Of a stretch of DNA of 32,446 nt, positions 1 through 7,421 are shown one piece after another; positions within the stretch are counted from its first letter, which is position 1, and each line of letters starts with the position of its first letter. Made by a program: the position numbers and the translations under genes. The stretch is from Bacillota bacterium. Lineage in GTDB: Bacteria > Bacillota > Clostridia > Clostridiales > Clostridiaceae. The notes under the pieces were generated by a model that was not told the DNA's origin, searched no databases, and saw only the letters and a program-made list of their open reading frames with translations. The stretch lies in contig JAEZKY010000316.1 of NCBI GenBank assembly GCA_023435985.1, positions 1-32,446 of the forward strand, in the 5' to 3' direction.

Positions 1-2
1 TT

Positions 3-1370
3 TCTACCATTGAAAGTGCAATAGATCTTTATAAGGCAAAAGCAATGGAAAAAGGACTAAAGCTCAACATGGATATAAGTTCAGATATTCCGAGAATTGT
101 AATAGGAGATCCGATAAAATTAAGACAAATTATAAATAATTTGATTAGTAATGCAGTGAAATTTACGGATAATGGAGAAGTAGCTGTAGAGGTTACATTA
201 ACTCGTGAATCCGATAAAGATATTGAGCTTTTTATGGAAATTAGAGATAGTGGAATAGGCATGAATGAGAGGGAAATAAATGAAGTTTTTAAACCATTTG
301 TTCAGGCTGATTCCAATTTTACTAGGCAATATGGAGGAACGGGTTTAGGTCTTGCAATATGTAAGCGGCTAGTTGAAATGATGGGAGGTTCAATAGAGCT
401 TAAAAGTGAAGAAGGAAAGGGCTCGACTTTTAGAATTAATTTAAGATTAGCTAAAGCAGAAAAAATGGAGGTTTATAAATATAGCAATTCAACAATTTAT
501 GAAAAAAGTAATTTGTCTTCTTCTAATGTTATGCTAGCGCAAGGTGATAAATTAGAAGAAGAAGATGCCATTGTTATTAGAGAGGGAGGACTTAATAACA
601 ATATAAGAATATTATTAGTTGAAGATAATGAGATAAATATAAGATTATTTATAAATATTTTAAAAATCAGAGGGTTAAAGTGTGATATAGCACTTAATGG
701 AATTGAGGCTTTGGCCGTATATGAAAAGAATAAGTACGACATAATTTTCATGGATTGTCAAATGCCGATGATGGATGGATATGAAGCAACAAAAAAGATA
801 AGAAATACAGAAAACAAGCATATACCTATCATAGCTATGACTGCTCATGCTATGCAGGGGGATAGAGAGAAGTGTCTTGAAGCTGGTATGGATGATTACT
901 TAACTAAACCTTTTGGCTTTAATCAAGTTATAGAGATGCTGCAAAAATATGTTAAACCAATTTATAATAATAGCTTACATAATAAGATTAATGGCTCTAT
1001 TAATTTAAATGAGCGTGAAGTTTATATAAAGAAAGGTTTTTATTATGATGAGATATTAAAGCTTGCTATAGAAGAATTAGGCTTTGAGGAAGAGTTTTGC
1101 AGAGAGTTAATAAGGGATTTTTTAAAGCAGATGAGAGAATATTTAGAAATTATAAAATTAAATATAGATCAAAATGATTTTGGTGAGCTTTCTAGAATCC
1201 TGCATAAGTTGAAAAGTTCAGCAGGAGCCGTAAGAGCTAATGAAATAGCAGAAAATCTAATTGAGGCAGAAGCAGCAGCAAAAAATAATAATATGTCTGT
1301 ACTGATTGAGAAATTAAAGAGAATAGAAGTATTATTAGAGAAGTTAAAAGGAGAAGGAAAGGAGAGATGA
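3..1370 (+). CDS. Hybrid sensor histidine kinase, BarA-type (HATPase-REC-HPt), 5' end outside window
   Basis: The reading frame is open to the left edge, so the sensor part, the phosphorylated His box and probably membrane segments lie outside. Numbering from the Met at 45: the HATPase domain spans about residues 15-135, with an N-box near N31-N36, the G1 motif DSGIG at 68-72 and the G2 motif GTGLGLA at 98-104. A receiver domain follows at about 187-303, with phospho-acceptor D237 (FMDCQMP) and the conserved Lys of TKPF at 288. A C-terminal HPt domain at about 345-420 carries H387 in LHKLKSSAG. This is the full kit for an internal His-Asp-His phosphorelay. The final His would pass phosphate to another receiver, most simply the REC domain of the next gene, whose start lies four bases after this stop. 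Partner choice is inferred from adjacency. Confidence 0.93.
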   Translation, partial: STIESAIDLYKAKAMEKGLKLNMDISSDIPRIVIGDPIKLRQIINNLISNAVKFTDNGEVAVEVTLTRESDKDIELFMEIRDSGIGMNEREINEVFKPFVQADSNFTRQYGGTGLGLAICKRLVEMMGGSIELKSEEGKGSTFRINLRLAKAEKMEVYKYSNSTIYEKSNLSSSNVMLAQGDKLEEEDAIVIREGGLNNNIRILLVEDNEINIRLFINILKIRGLKCDIALNGIEALAVYEKNKYDIIFMDCQMPMMDGYEATKKIRNTENKHIPIIAMTAHAMQGDREKCLEAGMDDYLTKPFGFNQVIEMLQKYVKPIYNNSLHNKINGSINLNEREVYIKKGFYYDEILKLAIEELGFEEEFCRELIRDFLKQMREYLEIIKLNIDQNDFGELSRILHKLKSSAGAVRANEIAENLIEAEAAAKNNNMSVLIEKLKRIEVLLEKLKGEGKER

Positions 1371-1374
1371 ATTT

Positions 1375-2808
1375 ATGAGCGGAAATATACTAATAGTTGA
1401 TGATTCTGATATTGAAAGAAAAATTATTGCGCAGGCAATTAAAAACAGATTAGATGATGTAAATATTTATGAAGCTCGCGACGGTTTTGATATCTCTAAT
1501 AAACTTTTAAAAAATAATATACATGTATGTATAATGGATATAATGATGCCAGTAAAAGATGGATTTGAAGTACTGCAGGAAATGAAGGATAACTTTAAAT
1601 TAATGGATATACCTGTAATTGTATGTACTGGTATTTCTGATAAAGAAGGAATAGAGAGATCACTAAGTCTTGGCGCATATGATTATTTTTCAAAGCCCCT
1701 AAGTGAAGAAGTAATTAAGATAGCTCTACCGCTTAAAATCAAGAACGCAATTGATTTTATGAAAAGAAAACAGGAAATAATTCATCTAAGTTACCATGAT
1801 CAGTTAACTGGATTATATAATCGCAGATTTTTTGAAGATGAGTTAAATCAACTTGACATGAAAGAAAATCTTCCATTAACGGTTGTTATGGGAGATTTAA
1901 ATGGATTGAAACTCATTAATGATTCTTTTGGACATATAATGGGAGATGAGCTTATTAAAAGAGTAGGAAAAGTTATGGATTCAGTGTGTAGAACAGAAGG
2001 TATTACTGCAAGGATATCAGGTGATGAGTTTGTTATATTACTACCTAAGACCAATGAGCTTGAAGCTGAAAAAATCATTATAAGAATTAACGACATGCTG
2101 GCAGAAGAAAAGGTTGGCTCTTCTGATGTTTCAATTTCTCTTGGTTACGGATGTAAGAATAATGAAGATGAGAGAATAGATGATATAATTAAAATTGCGG
2201 AAAATAACATGTATGAGAGAAAATTATATGAAGGCCAAGATATGAGAGGAAAAACAATTAAAAATATAATGAATACATTTTATGAAAAAAATAAACTTGA
2301 AAAAGGGCATTCACTGAGAGTTTCAGAATTATGTAGAAGGATAGGGGAAGCATTGAAGCTTCCACAAAATAAGATTGATGAGCTTGTATCACTTGGAAGG
2401 TTTCATGATATAGGAAAGATTGCAGTAGATGAAAATATAATAAATAAAGCAGGGAAACTTACAGAGGATGAATGGAAAGAAATTAAGCGTCATTCAGAAA
2501 TAGGATATAGAATGATTAATACAGTAGATCGTATGTCTTCTATAGCTAACTACATATTATACCATCATGAAAGATGGGATGGGACAGGATATCCTAAAGG
2601 TTTAAAAGAAGAGGAGATACCGCTTGAATCAAGAATTATTGCTGTAGTTGATGCTTATGACACAATGGTAAGTGAAAGATGCTATAAGGATGAATTAACA
2701 GAAAAAACTGCTATAGAAGAATTAAAAAATAATTCAGGAAGTCAATTTGATCCGGATTTAGTTAAGATATTTATTAACGAAGTATTAAAGTATGATTTAA
2801 ATAACTAA
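1375..2808 (+). CDS. Response regulator with GGDEF and HD-GYP domains (c-di-GMP turnover)
   Basis: 477 residues in three domains. REC covers about 3-122, with acidic pair D9/D10, phospho-acceptor D55 (MDIMMP) and K107 of SKP. A linker leads into GGDEF at about 140-285, with the signature SGDEF at 215-219 and MGDLNGLKLIND before it. HD-GYP covers about 300-470, with the HD pair H344-D345 (FHDIGK), HH at 397-398 and DGTGYP at 402-407. HD-GYP domains hydrolyse c-di-GMP; GGDEF domains make it. The first glycine of GGDEF is Ser, the second metal aspartate looks replaced by Asn, and no RxxD inhibitory site stands before the motif. The cyclase half may therefore be weak or regulatory while the phosphodiesterase half looks intact. 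It is cotranscribed with the hybrid kinase, with the ribosome site (aaaggagag) inside the kinase end. Output in the cell (motility, adhesion) is not visible here. Confidence 0.93.
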   Translation: MSGNILIVDDSDIERKIIAQAIKNRLDDVNIYEARDGFDISNKLLKNNIHVCIMDIMMPVKDGFEVLQEMKDNFKLMDIPVIVCTGISDKEGIERSLSLGAYDYFSKPLSEEVIKIALPLKIKNAIDFMKRKQEIIHLSYHDQLTGLYNRRFFEDELNQLDMKENLPLTVVMGDLNGLKLINDSFGHIMGDELIKRVGKVMDSVCRTEGITARISGDEFVILLPKTNELEAEKIIIRINDMLAEEKVGSSDVSISLGYGCKNNEDERIDDIIKIAENNMYERKLYEGQDMRGKTIKNIMNTFYEKNKLEKGHSLRVSELCRRIGEALKLPQNKIDELVSLGRFHDIGKIAVDENIINKAGKLTEDEWKEIKRHSEIGYRMINTVDRMSSIANYILYHHERWDGTGYPKGLKEEEIPLESRIIAVVDAYDTMVSERCYKDELTEKTAIEELKNNSGSQFDPDLVKIFINEVLKYDLNN

Positions 2809-3237
2809 AATAAAAAAATGACTTAATGGACTAAAAGCAAAGTTTTTTTGATAAGCTTTTAGTGTAAACAAATAAGTTATAATAATGTTTTTTATATGAA
2901 GATTTATATTTACTATAGAAATTATTTTATATAAAAATTAAATAGAATTTTAAGAAGTAATGTTTTAAACAGATTTCTAACACAACATGGTGAAAATTTA
3001 ATGAAATTATGCCATGTTGTGTTATTTTTTTGTCATGCAATTTTATAATGCTTTTTAATAGTTTAAGGGATATAAGTAATAAAATTCAGAAGTTTATATA
3101 AAAGTCTAATATACAATTAATGGGAATTATTGTAAAATAAAAAGAGGATTTCGATTAATTATTAATTTATAAAATAAATTAATAACATATTTACATAGCA
3201 AGAGTTAATCAAATAAATATTATGGAGGATGAGAATT
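2809..3237. other. 429-base intergenic region
   Basis: No open frame with a ribosome site was seen. It holds a 9-bp stem at 2830-2838/2855-2863 whose T-run lies in the loop and not after it, so it is a poor terminator. A better terminator lies at 2979-3031. The rest is A/T-rich sequence leading to the ribosome site of the relic gene at 3238. Confidence 0.6.
2979..3031 (+). terminator. Rho-independent terminator
   Basis: A perfect 12-bp stem (AACACAACATGG at 2979-2990 with CCATGTTGTGTT at 3012-3023), a 21-base loop and a following T-rich run. It lies 170 bases after the kinase/HD-GYP operon and probably ends that transcript. Confidence 0.8.
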
Positions 3238-3600
3238 ATGGATAATAGGGTTGATGAGAAAATTTTAGATTTTTTAAATGAAGCTGAGAAAAGAAAGACA
3301 AGAAAAGATATAGGCAGTGGTCCTATAAAAATAGGAGAAAGATATTATGAATTTGAGGAAAAAGATTTTTTTGAAAAAAGCTAAAGATCTATATTCCAAA
3401 GGACTTTGAGGATATGTCTTTAGAAGCAAGAAAATTTAAATATCCATCAGAAAACAGGCCTGAGATAATAAAATGCAATGAAGATGGAAGTATAACCTTT
3501 ACTAAGTTTAGGTGGAAAAGAAAGTGTTGATAATTTAAGAAAAGTGAATTATGAAATTCATATAACCATTATGGCTCAAATACAAGGGACTTTATCTTAA
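3238..3600 (+). pseudogene. Frameshifted relic of an unrecognised small protein gene
   Basis: A good ribosome site (ggaggatgag) leads to ATG at 3238. The first frame gives 48 residues (MDNRVDEKILDFLNEAEK...) and stops at 3384. The message continues in another frame from about 3381 (LKIYIPKDFEDMSLEARKF..., stop near 3529), then in a third frame (GGKESVDNLRKVNYEIHI...) to the stop at 3598-3600. The first break is at the run GAAAAAAGC, where one missing A would restore the frame. Three consecutive protein-like stretches in three frames argue for a decayed gene and not chance frames. The protein is highly charged with no signal peptide or membrane segment. I do not recognise the family. If the first frame alone is made, it is a 48-residue peptide. 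A sequencing error at the A-run could explain one break but not both. Confidence 0.65.
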
Positions 3601-3666
3601 AATAAAAGTAAAGAAAACATGTAAAATGAATTAATGAAAATATTCCATCATGCAACTAGAAAATTA

Positions 3667-3675
3667 TGCTATAAT
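3667..3675 (+). promoter_or_regulatory. Extended -10 promoter
   Basis: TGCTATAAT is a perfect extended -10 element, 61 bases before the TTG start at 3737. No good -35 is needed with this type and none is obvious. Confidence 0.5.
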
Positions 3676-3736
3676 TGATTCAGAGTATTAAATTAATATT
3701 AAATGCAGATTATTTATAGTTATGGAGAGGTAAAAC

Positions 3737-4054
3737 TTGGATACAATATTTGATAATTTTAAGATATGGATAAAAGATAAAGAAGATAAATGGAAAGAGC
3801 GAGAGGTAGTTATAGACGAAATTAGTGAAGCAACACATGCTCATCAAATTCATGTAAAGCTACATTCACAGAGTGGGTATGGACATATTGGACTTTTTGA
3901 AAACAATAATACCTATTGGATAGAGTTTGAAGGAGTAGCAAGAAATTTTGAAATTTTTTATAAATGCATTGAGATTGGTGATAAACTTCCAAATTTTGAT
4001 GAAATAGAGATTGCATATATAGGTTTTTTAATAAAAGAGAATTTATTTAACTAG
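3737..4054 (+). CDS. Hypothetical protein, 105 residues
   Basis: It starts at TTG with ribosome site ggagagg six bases upstream; no ATG is available nearby. The protein (MDTIFDNFKIWIKDKEDKW...) is soluble and acidic, rich in Ile, Phe, Glu and Lys, with no signal peptide, membrane segment or cysteine pair. Aromatic residues and alternating pattern (HAHQIHVKLHSQSGYGHIGLF, then YWIEFEGVARNFEIFY) suggest a small alpha/beta fold. I do not recognise the family. It is a single gene between an extended -10 promoter and its own terminator. Size and isolation are like those of small immunity-type proteins, but nothing in the sequence proves this. Confidence 0.75.
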   Translation: MDTIFDNFKIWIKDKEDKWKEREVVIDEISEATHAHQIHVKLHSQSGYGHIGLFENNNTYWIEFEGVARNFEIFYKCIEIGDKLPNFDEIEIAYIGFLIKENLFN

Positions 4055-4093
4055 CAATTTTAGCATAACAAGTAAAAATAAACATCATATTTA

Positions 4094-4130
4094 AATGCCA
4101 CATTATTCAAAGGAATTTGTGGTGTTTTTT
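4094..4130 (+). terminator. Rho-independent terminator
   Basis: Stem GCCACA (4097-4102) with TGTGGT (4118-4123), extended by wobble pairs, loop of 15 bases and a following T-run. It closes the gene at 3737. Confidence 0.6.
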
Positions 4131-4249
4131 CAATTAAATTAGTAAAAAATAATTAATTGTTGTATAAACCACAGATTATGGATATTTTAGAGTGGGTGGT
4201 AAAGGGAAAGTATAATATTAAGATATCATATAAATAAGGAGTATAATTT

Positions 4250-4675
4250 ATGAAGGATTATATTATAAAGGAAAGCAGTGACGATGAAGCAGAGTTAATT
4301 ATAGATAATTTAGTAAGCTATAATTTATCTATAATTCCAAAGATTCAAGAAGAATCATTTATATTTATAAACAGAGTTATTAAAAATAGTGAAAATAAAA
4401 TTATTGCAGGAATAAATAGTAAAATGTATTGTTGGAATTGTCTATATATAGATTCTTTATGGGTTGATGCAGATTATAGAAAATTTGGTTTTGGAACTAA
4501 ACTTTTAAATGAAGTTGAAATGATAGCAAGAAAAAGAGGCGGCAGATTAATTCATTTAGATACATTTGATTTTCAAGCAAAGGATTTTTATATAAAACAA
4601 GGATATGAAGTTTTCGGTGTATTAGATAATTGCCCAGAAAATCATAGACGATATTATATGAAAAAAGACATATAA
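4250..4675 (+). CDS. GNAT family N-acetyltransferase
   Basis: 141 residues, usual length for a single GNAT domain, which moves an acetyl group from acetyl-CoA to an amine. The acetyl-CoA loop (motif A) is at about 72-95: LWVDADYRKFGFGTKLL, matching the R/Q-x-x-G-x-G/A pattern. After it come the helix EVEMIARKRGG, the strand LIHLDTF and the C-terminal motif AKDFYIKQGYEVFG, typical of the family. Ribosome site ataaggag precedes the ATG. Substrate cannot be read from the sequence; small-molecule or antibiotic acetylation are both possible. It stands alone, with no partner in an operon. Confidence 0.88.
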   Translation: MKDYIIKESSDDEAELIIDNLVSYNLSIIPKIQEESFIFINRVIKNSENKIIAGINSKMYCWNCLYIDSLWVDADYRKFGFGTKLLNEVEMIARKRGGRLIHLDTFDFQAKDFYIKQGYEVFGVLDNCPENHRRYYMKKDI

Positions 4676-4771
4676 TTAGTAAGAAGGTTTTTTGGAAATT
4701 GAATAATTTTAAAGTATTTGCTACAATATGATATATGGTAACATATGTATAATATAGAGAGAAGTGATGAT

Positions 4772-5101
4772 ATGAACTTTCTTCCTTCAAAAGATATCAT
4801 TGTTAAAAATGCTACTGGTAAGGACTTAAAAGATATATATTTAACTTATGAGGGCTTAGAAAAGCATCCATTGAAAATACACTATATTGCTAAAGGTGGA
4901 TTTCAAAAAAGAGTTTTGATTGTGAATCATTTAATAAAACCGTCAGAACTTAAATTGTTTTATTATAAAAATAATTATAAAGAAGAATTATTAGCATACG
5001 ATAATTTGAATAGTCATGATTTAAGAACGTTAACTCTTAGCATAAGTTTAAAAGATGACAAACTTTTTACAAGTATAGCTTTTAACATCAAAAATTATTA
5101 A
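4772..5101 (+). CDS. Hypothetical protein, about 109 residues
   Basis: The frame has an earlier ATG at 4745, but the ribosome site gagagaagtg (4757-4766) lies before the ATG at 4772, and a TATAAT at 4748-4753 overlaps the upstream part, so 4772 is preferred. The protein starts MNFLPSKDIIVKNATGKDL. It is basic and beta-rich, with repeated short hydrophobic strands, and has no signal peptide, membrane helix or cysteine. I do not recognise the family. It lies between the GNAT gene and an ABM-fold gene, each with its own control signals, so its role cannot be deduced from neighbours. Confidence 0.7.
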   Translation: MNFLPSKDIIVKNATGKDLKDIYLTYEGLEKHPLKIHYIAKGGFQKRVLIVNHLIKPSELKLFYYKNNYKEELLAYDNLNSHDLRTLTLSISLKDDKLFTSIAFNIKNY

Positions 5102-5183
5102 TATTTAAGGAGTTATAATTTATAAAATAGTGCTATAATTAATGTACCAAAATATTATATGGCATACAAAGGAGAGTTTGTTT

Positions 5184-5483
5184 ATGATAGTAAAAAGCGT
5201 AACATTTTACATAAAGGCAGAGCATATAAAAGAATTTATTGAGGCAACAATAGAAAATCAGAGAAATTCAATAAAAGAAGAAGGGATTACCTGCTTTGAT
5301 TTTTTTCAATGCAAAGATGATCCAACGAAATTTTTACTATATGAAGGTTATAAATCTGAAGAGGATATAAATAAGCACTTAGAAACAGAACATTTTAAAA
5401 AATGGATAAATGCAGTAGAACAATGGTTTTCAAGTCCAAGAGATAGAGCCACGTATATTCCTGTTTCAAAAATAGAGAAATAA
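5184..5483 (+). CDS. Antibiotic biosynthesis monooxygenase (ABM/YgiN-like) domain protein
   Basis: The start is ATG 5184 (MIVKSVTFYIKAEH), not 5142, because aaaggaga stands at 5168-5175, eight bases before it. The 99-residue product has the ABM ferredoxin-like fold pattern: strand VTFYIKAEHIKEF, helix with EATIENQRNSIKEEGITCFDFFQC, strand FLLYEGYKSEEDINKHLETEHFKKW. The YEGY...HLETEHFKKW segment is the family signature. Members include quinol monooxygenase YgiN and autoinducer-processing LsrG; many are cofactor-free oxygenases or isomerases and many have no known substrate. In an anaerobe a role in handling quinone-like or reactive molecules is a guess. The gene has its own terminator directly after it. 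Confidence 0.85.
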   Translation: MIVKSVTFYIKAEHIKEFIEATIENQRNSIKEEGITCFDFFQCKDDPTKFLLYEGYKSEEDINKHLETEHFKKWINAVEQWFSSPRDRATYIPVSKIEK

Positions 5484-5505
5484 ATTTTTATAAATAATAC
5501 GCACG

Positions 5506-5546
5506 AAAAATCGCATTCATTTTCAATATGAATTTGCGATTTTTGT
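5506..5546 (+). terminator. Rho-independent terminator
   Basis: AAAAATCGCA (5506-5515) pairs with TGCGATTTTT (5535-5544); the loop can extend the stem further (TTCAT with ATGAA). The stem itself ends in the T-run, and the A-run on the other side makes it usable in both directions. Confidence 0.8.
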
Positions 5547-5659
5547 TGTGTTGTTTTAAGAGATTATATGGTGATAGTTTTTTACAAAATATTGTATAAT
5601 ATATTTATAATGGCAATTGATAAATGGATTTGTAATTTAGTATATAAGGAGGTTATTAA

Positions 5660-6136
5660 ATGGATAATGATGAAATTAAAATAACGAATAAAGACTTGAT
5701 TAAACCTAAGCATAAAAATGAACATAAAGCTTATGAATATTATAAGTATGAGGTAGTAAAGCCTAAAAAAGATGGCAAGTGTCAGGTATCCATTTATGAA
5801 ATACCACCTCGAAAAGCATCTTACCCATATCATTATCATCTTAAAAATGAAGAAACTTTTTATATCATAAGTGGAAGTGGAATTTTAGAAACACCTAATG
5901 GTAATAAAACAATTTCAGCAGGAGATATTATATTTTGTCCAACATTGGAAAAAGGGAGTCATAAAATAATAAATTCTTCACATGATGAGATGCTTGTATA
6001 TTTAGATTTTGATACAGTAAATTATCCAGACATAGCATATTATCCAAATTCTGATAAGGTGGGTATAATTTTAAATGATGAGCCTAATAAATTTTATAAA
6101 AATAGTGAAAATGTAGACTACTATGATGGAGAATAA
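5660..6136 (+). CDS. Cupin domain protein
   Basis: 158 residues with one conserved cupin barrel at about 45-125. Motif 1 is HYHLKNEETFYIISGSG (metal-type ligands H58, H60 and the Glu of EE), followed by GDIIFCP and the second motif with SHKIIN. The spacing fits a small metal-binding cupin, of the kind found in sugar isomerases, dioxygenases and sensor proteins. An N-terminal charged extension and a C-terminal tail with many Asp, Tyr and Asn carry no recognised motif. Ribosome site aaggaggt is ideal. Monocistronic between two hairpins. Its substrate is unknown. Confidence 0.85.
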   Translation: MDNDEIKITNKDLIKPKHKNEHKAYEYYKYEVVKPKKDGKCQVSIYEIPPRKASYPYHYHLKNEETFYIISGSGILETPNGNKTISAGDIIFCPTLEKGSHKIINSSHDEMLVYLDFDTVNYPDIAYYPNSDKVGIILNDEPNKFYKNSENVDYYDGE

Positions 6137-6183
6137 ATAAAGGGGAAAACAATGGTGTTCAAAAGAAATGATATTAAATAAAG

Positions 6184-6211
6184 CTACTCTTATTAATGAG
6201 TAGTTTTATTT
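6184..6211. terminator. Terminator between convergent genes
   Basis: CTACTC (6184-6189) pairs with GAGTAG (6198-6203), followed by TTTTATTT. It serves the cupin gene and overlaps the last codons of the convergent HxlR gene, so that gene ends within the hairpin. Confidence 0.6.
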
Positions 6212-6550
6212 AATTGTATGGGAGTTTTGAATATATAAATGTTCATTTCCCCACTGCTGTATTGATAACATTATTGGTTTTAGACTTTTGCCGTGCTTAG
6301 TTAGTGAATATTCTACTTTAGGAGGAATCTCCATGTATACTTTTCTGTTAACAATGTTGTAGCTTTCAAATTTTTTTAACTGCTGAATTAGCATTTTTTC
6401 TGTGATTCCAGGTATTTTATCTCTAATTTGTCCAAAGCGTAGAGGGGAATCTTGTAAGGTCCATAAAACCCACATACTCCATTTTCCACTTATTAATTCG
6501 ATTGTAAAATCTATAGGACAATTATATAATTTTTGATTAGTTTCTGACAT
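6206..6550 (-). CDS. HxlR family transcriptional regulator
   Basis: 114 residues, usual for this winged-helix family of dimeric regulators. Signatures: NCPIDFTIELISGKWSMWVLW near the N-terminus, with the conserved Cys at position 11 used for thiol sensing in YodB/HypR-type members, then PLRFGQIRDKIPGITEKMLIQQLK (recognition helix region) and the wing EIPPKVEYSLTKHGKSL. Ribosome site agaaggtg precedes the ATG. It is divergent from a flavin-reductase-fold gene at 6683 with a 132-base shared control region. HxlR regulators of this layout commonly control the divergent flavin/nitro-reductase gene in response to electrophiles or disulfide stress. That role here is inferred from layout and the Cys. 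Confidence 0.9.
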   Translation of the reverse strand: MSETNQKLYNCPIDFTIELISGKWSMWVLWTLQDSPLRFGQIRDKIPGITEKMLIQQLKKFESYNIVNRKVYMEIPPKVEYSLTKHGKSLKPIMLSIQQWGNEHLYIQNSHTIK

Positions 6551-6578
6551 AAATACACCTTCTATTCATATTTTATAC

Positions 6579-6617
6579 ACTTACCTTTTACATAGTATTA
6601 TACAAAAAAGTAGGTAC
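6579..6617. promoter_or_regulatory. Candidate HxlR operator
   Basis: An imperfect dyad: TTACCTTTT near 6581 and AAAAGTAGGTA near 6606. It abuts the candidate -35 of the rightward promoter and lies between the divergent starts. The symmetry is partial and the call is inference. Confidence 0.3.
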
Positions 6618-6646
6618 TTGTACACTGTATATCATTAATATAGAAT
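6618..6646 (+). promoter_or_regulatory. Promoter of the flavin-reductase-fold gene
   Basis: TTGTAC (6618-6623), a 17-base spacer, then TAGAAT (6641-6646), 37 bases before the ATG at 6683. The -10 matches consensus at five of six positions; the -35 at three. Confidence 0.5.
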
Positions 6647-6682
6647 AATTATATAAATTTGTAAATGCTAGGGGGATGTATA

Positions 6683-7249
6683 ATGGAAAAAATCAGAATG
6701 GGAAGTAAAGGATATCTTTATCCAAATCCTATAGTGCTTGTTGGCACAAAGGTTAATGGAAAACCAAATTATTTAAATGTTTCATATTGCGGTATAGTCA
6801 ATAGAATTCCGGCTATGATTTCAATATCTCTTAATAGGTCTCATTATAGTTGGGATGGAATTAAGCAGAATAAAACTTTCAGTATTAATATCCCATCCTT
6901 AGAAATGCTGGAAATTACAGATTATTGTGGTATTGTATCTGGAAAAGATGTTGATAAATCGAAATTTTTTAATACTTTTTATGGAGAGCTTAAAGATGCT
7001 CCAATGATACAAGAGTGCCCTATTAATATGGAATGCAAGGTTGTTCAAGAATTAGATTTAGGTGGTACTAACATAATTATAATAGGTGAAGTAATTGAGA
7101 CGTATTCGGAGGAAAAATATCTTATAAATAATATTCCAAATTTAAAAAAGATTAATCCGATTTTACTTTCTATAGATGAATTTAACTATTATAGTGTTGG
7201 AGAGAAAGTAGGCAAAGCCTGGGATGCTGGCAAGGATATTAAGAATTAA
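6683..7249 (+). CDS. Flavin reductase-like domain protein (FMN-binding split barrel)
   Basis: The preferred start is ATG 6683 (MEKIRMGSKGYLYPNP) because aGGGGGAtg at 6670-6676 is placed for it; the upstream ATG at 6665 overlaps that site. The 188-residue product has the FMN split-barrel pattern: PNPIVLVGTKVNGKPNYLNVSYCG, the strand AMISISLNRSHYSWDGI, KTFSINIPS, DYCGIVSGKDVDKSKF, and the family motif APMIQECPINMECKV. Such proteins bind FMN and reduce it with NAD(P)H or act as small flavoproteins in redox defence. It is divergent from the HxlR gene, its likely regulator. After the stop at 7247-7249, in the same frame, begins a fragment of a DJ-1/PfpI gene. A paralogue with the same motifs is at 20332-19787. 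Confidence 0.88.
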   Translation: MEKIRMGSKGYLYPNPIVLVGTKVNGKPNYLNVSYCGIVNRIPAMISISLNRSHYSWDGIKQNKTFSINIPSLEMLEITDYCGIVSGKDVDKSKFFNTFYGELKDAPMIQECPINMECKVVQELDLGGTNIIIIGEVIETYSEEKYLINNIPNLKKINPILLSIDEFNYYSVGEKVGKAWDAGKDIKN

Positions 7250-7255
7250 CTTAAA

Positions 7256-7414
7256 GTTCAACGTGATGTTAAATTTGTAGATGAAGGTTCCATTATTACA
7301 TCAGGTGGTATATCGGCTGGAATTAATATGTCATTTCATATAATACAAAGACTTTTGGGAGTAGAAGTAGCTAAGGCTACTTCTAGAAGAATGGAGTATG
7401 ATATTGAATTATAA
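7256..7414 (+). pseudogene. 3' remnant of a DJ-1/PfpI family gene
   Basis: A frame without a start encodes 52 residues (VQRDVKFVDEGSIITSGGIS, then AGINMSFHIIQRLLG, then VEVAKATSRRMEYD) and stops at 7412-7414. This matches the C-terminal third of the DJ-1/PfpI glutamine-amidotransferase-like fold, where the pattern D-G-x-I-I-T-S-x-G-I-S-A-G-I-x-M precedes the last helices ending RRMEYD. The nucleophile-elbow Cys and the whole N-terminal two thirds are missing. The fragment starts seven bases after the flavin reductase stop and is in the same frame, separated only by TAA and two codons. A deletion that removed the front of the gene explains this. A perfect 9-bp stem (7363-7371/7376-7384) lies in the fragment but has no T-run. 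No ribosome site serves it, so it is probably not translated. Confidence 0.8.
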
Positions 7415-7421
7415 GATCGTT

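Noticed and set aside
2830..2863. Stem ACTAAAAGC/GCTTTTAGT as terminator
   Set aside because: The T-run is in the loop, not after the stem; the hairpin at 2979 is the better terminator.
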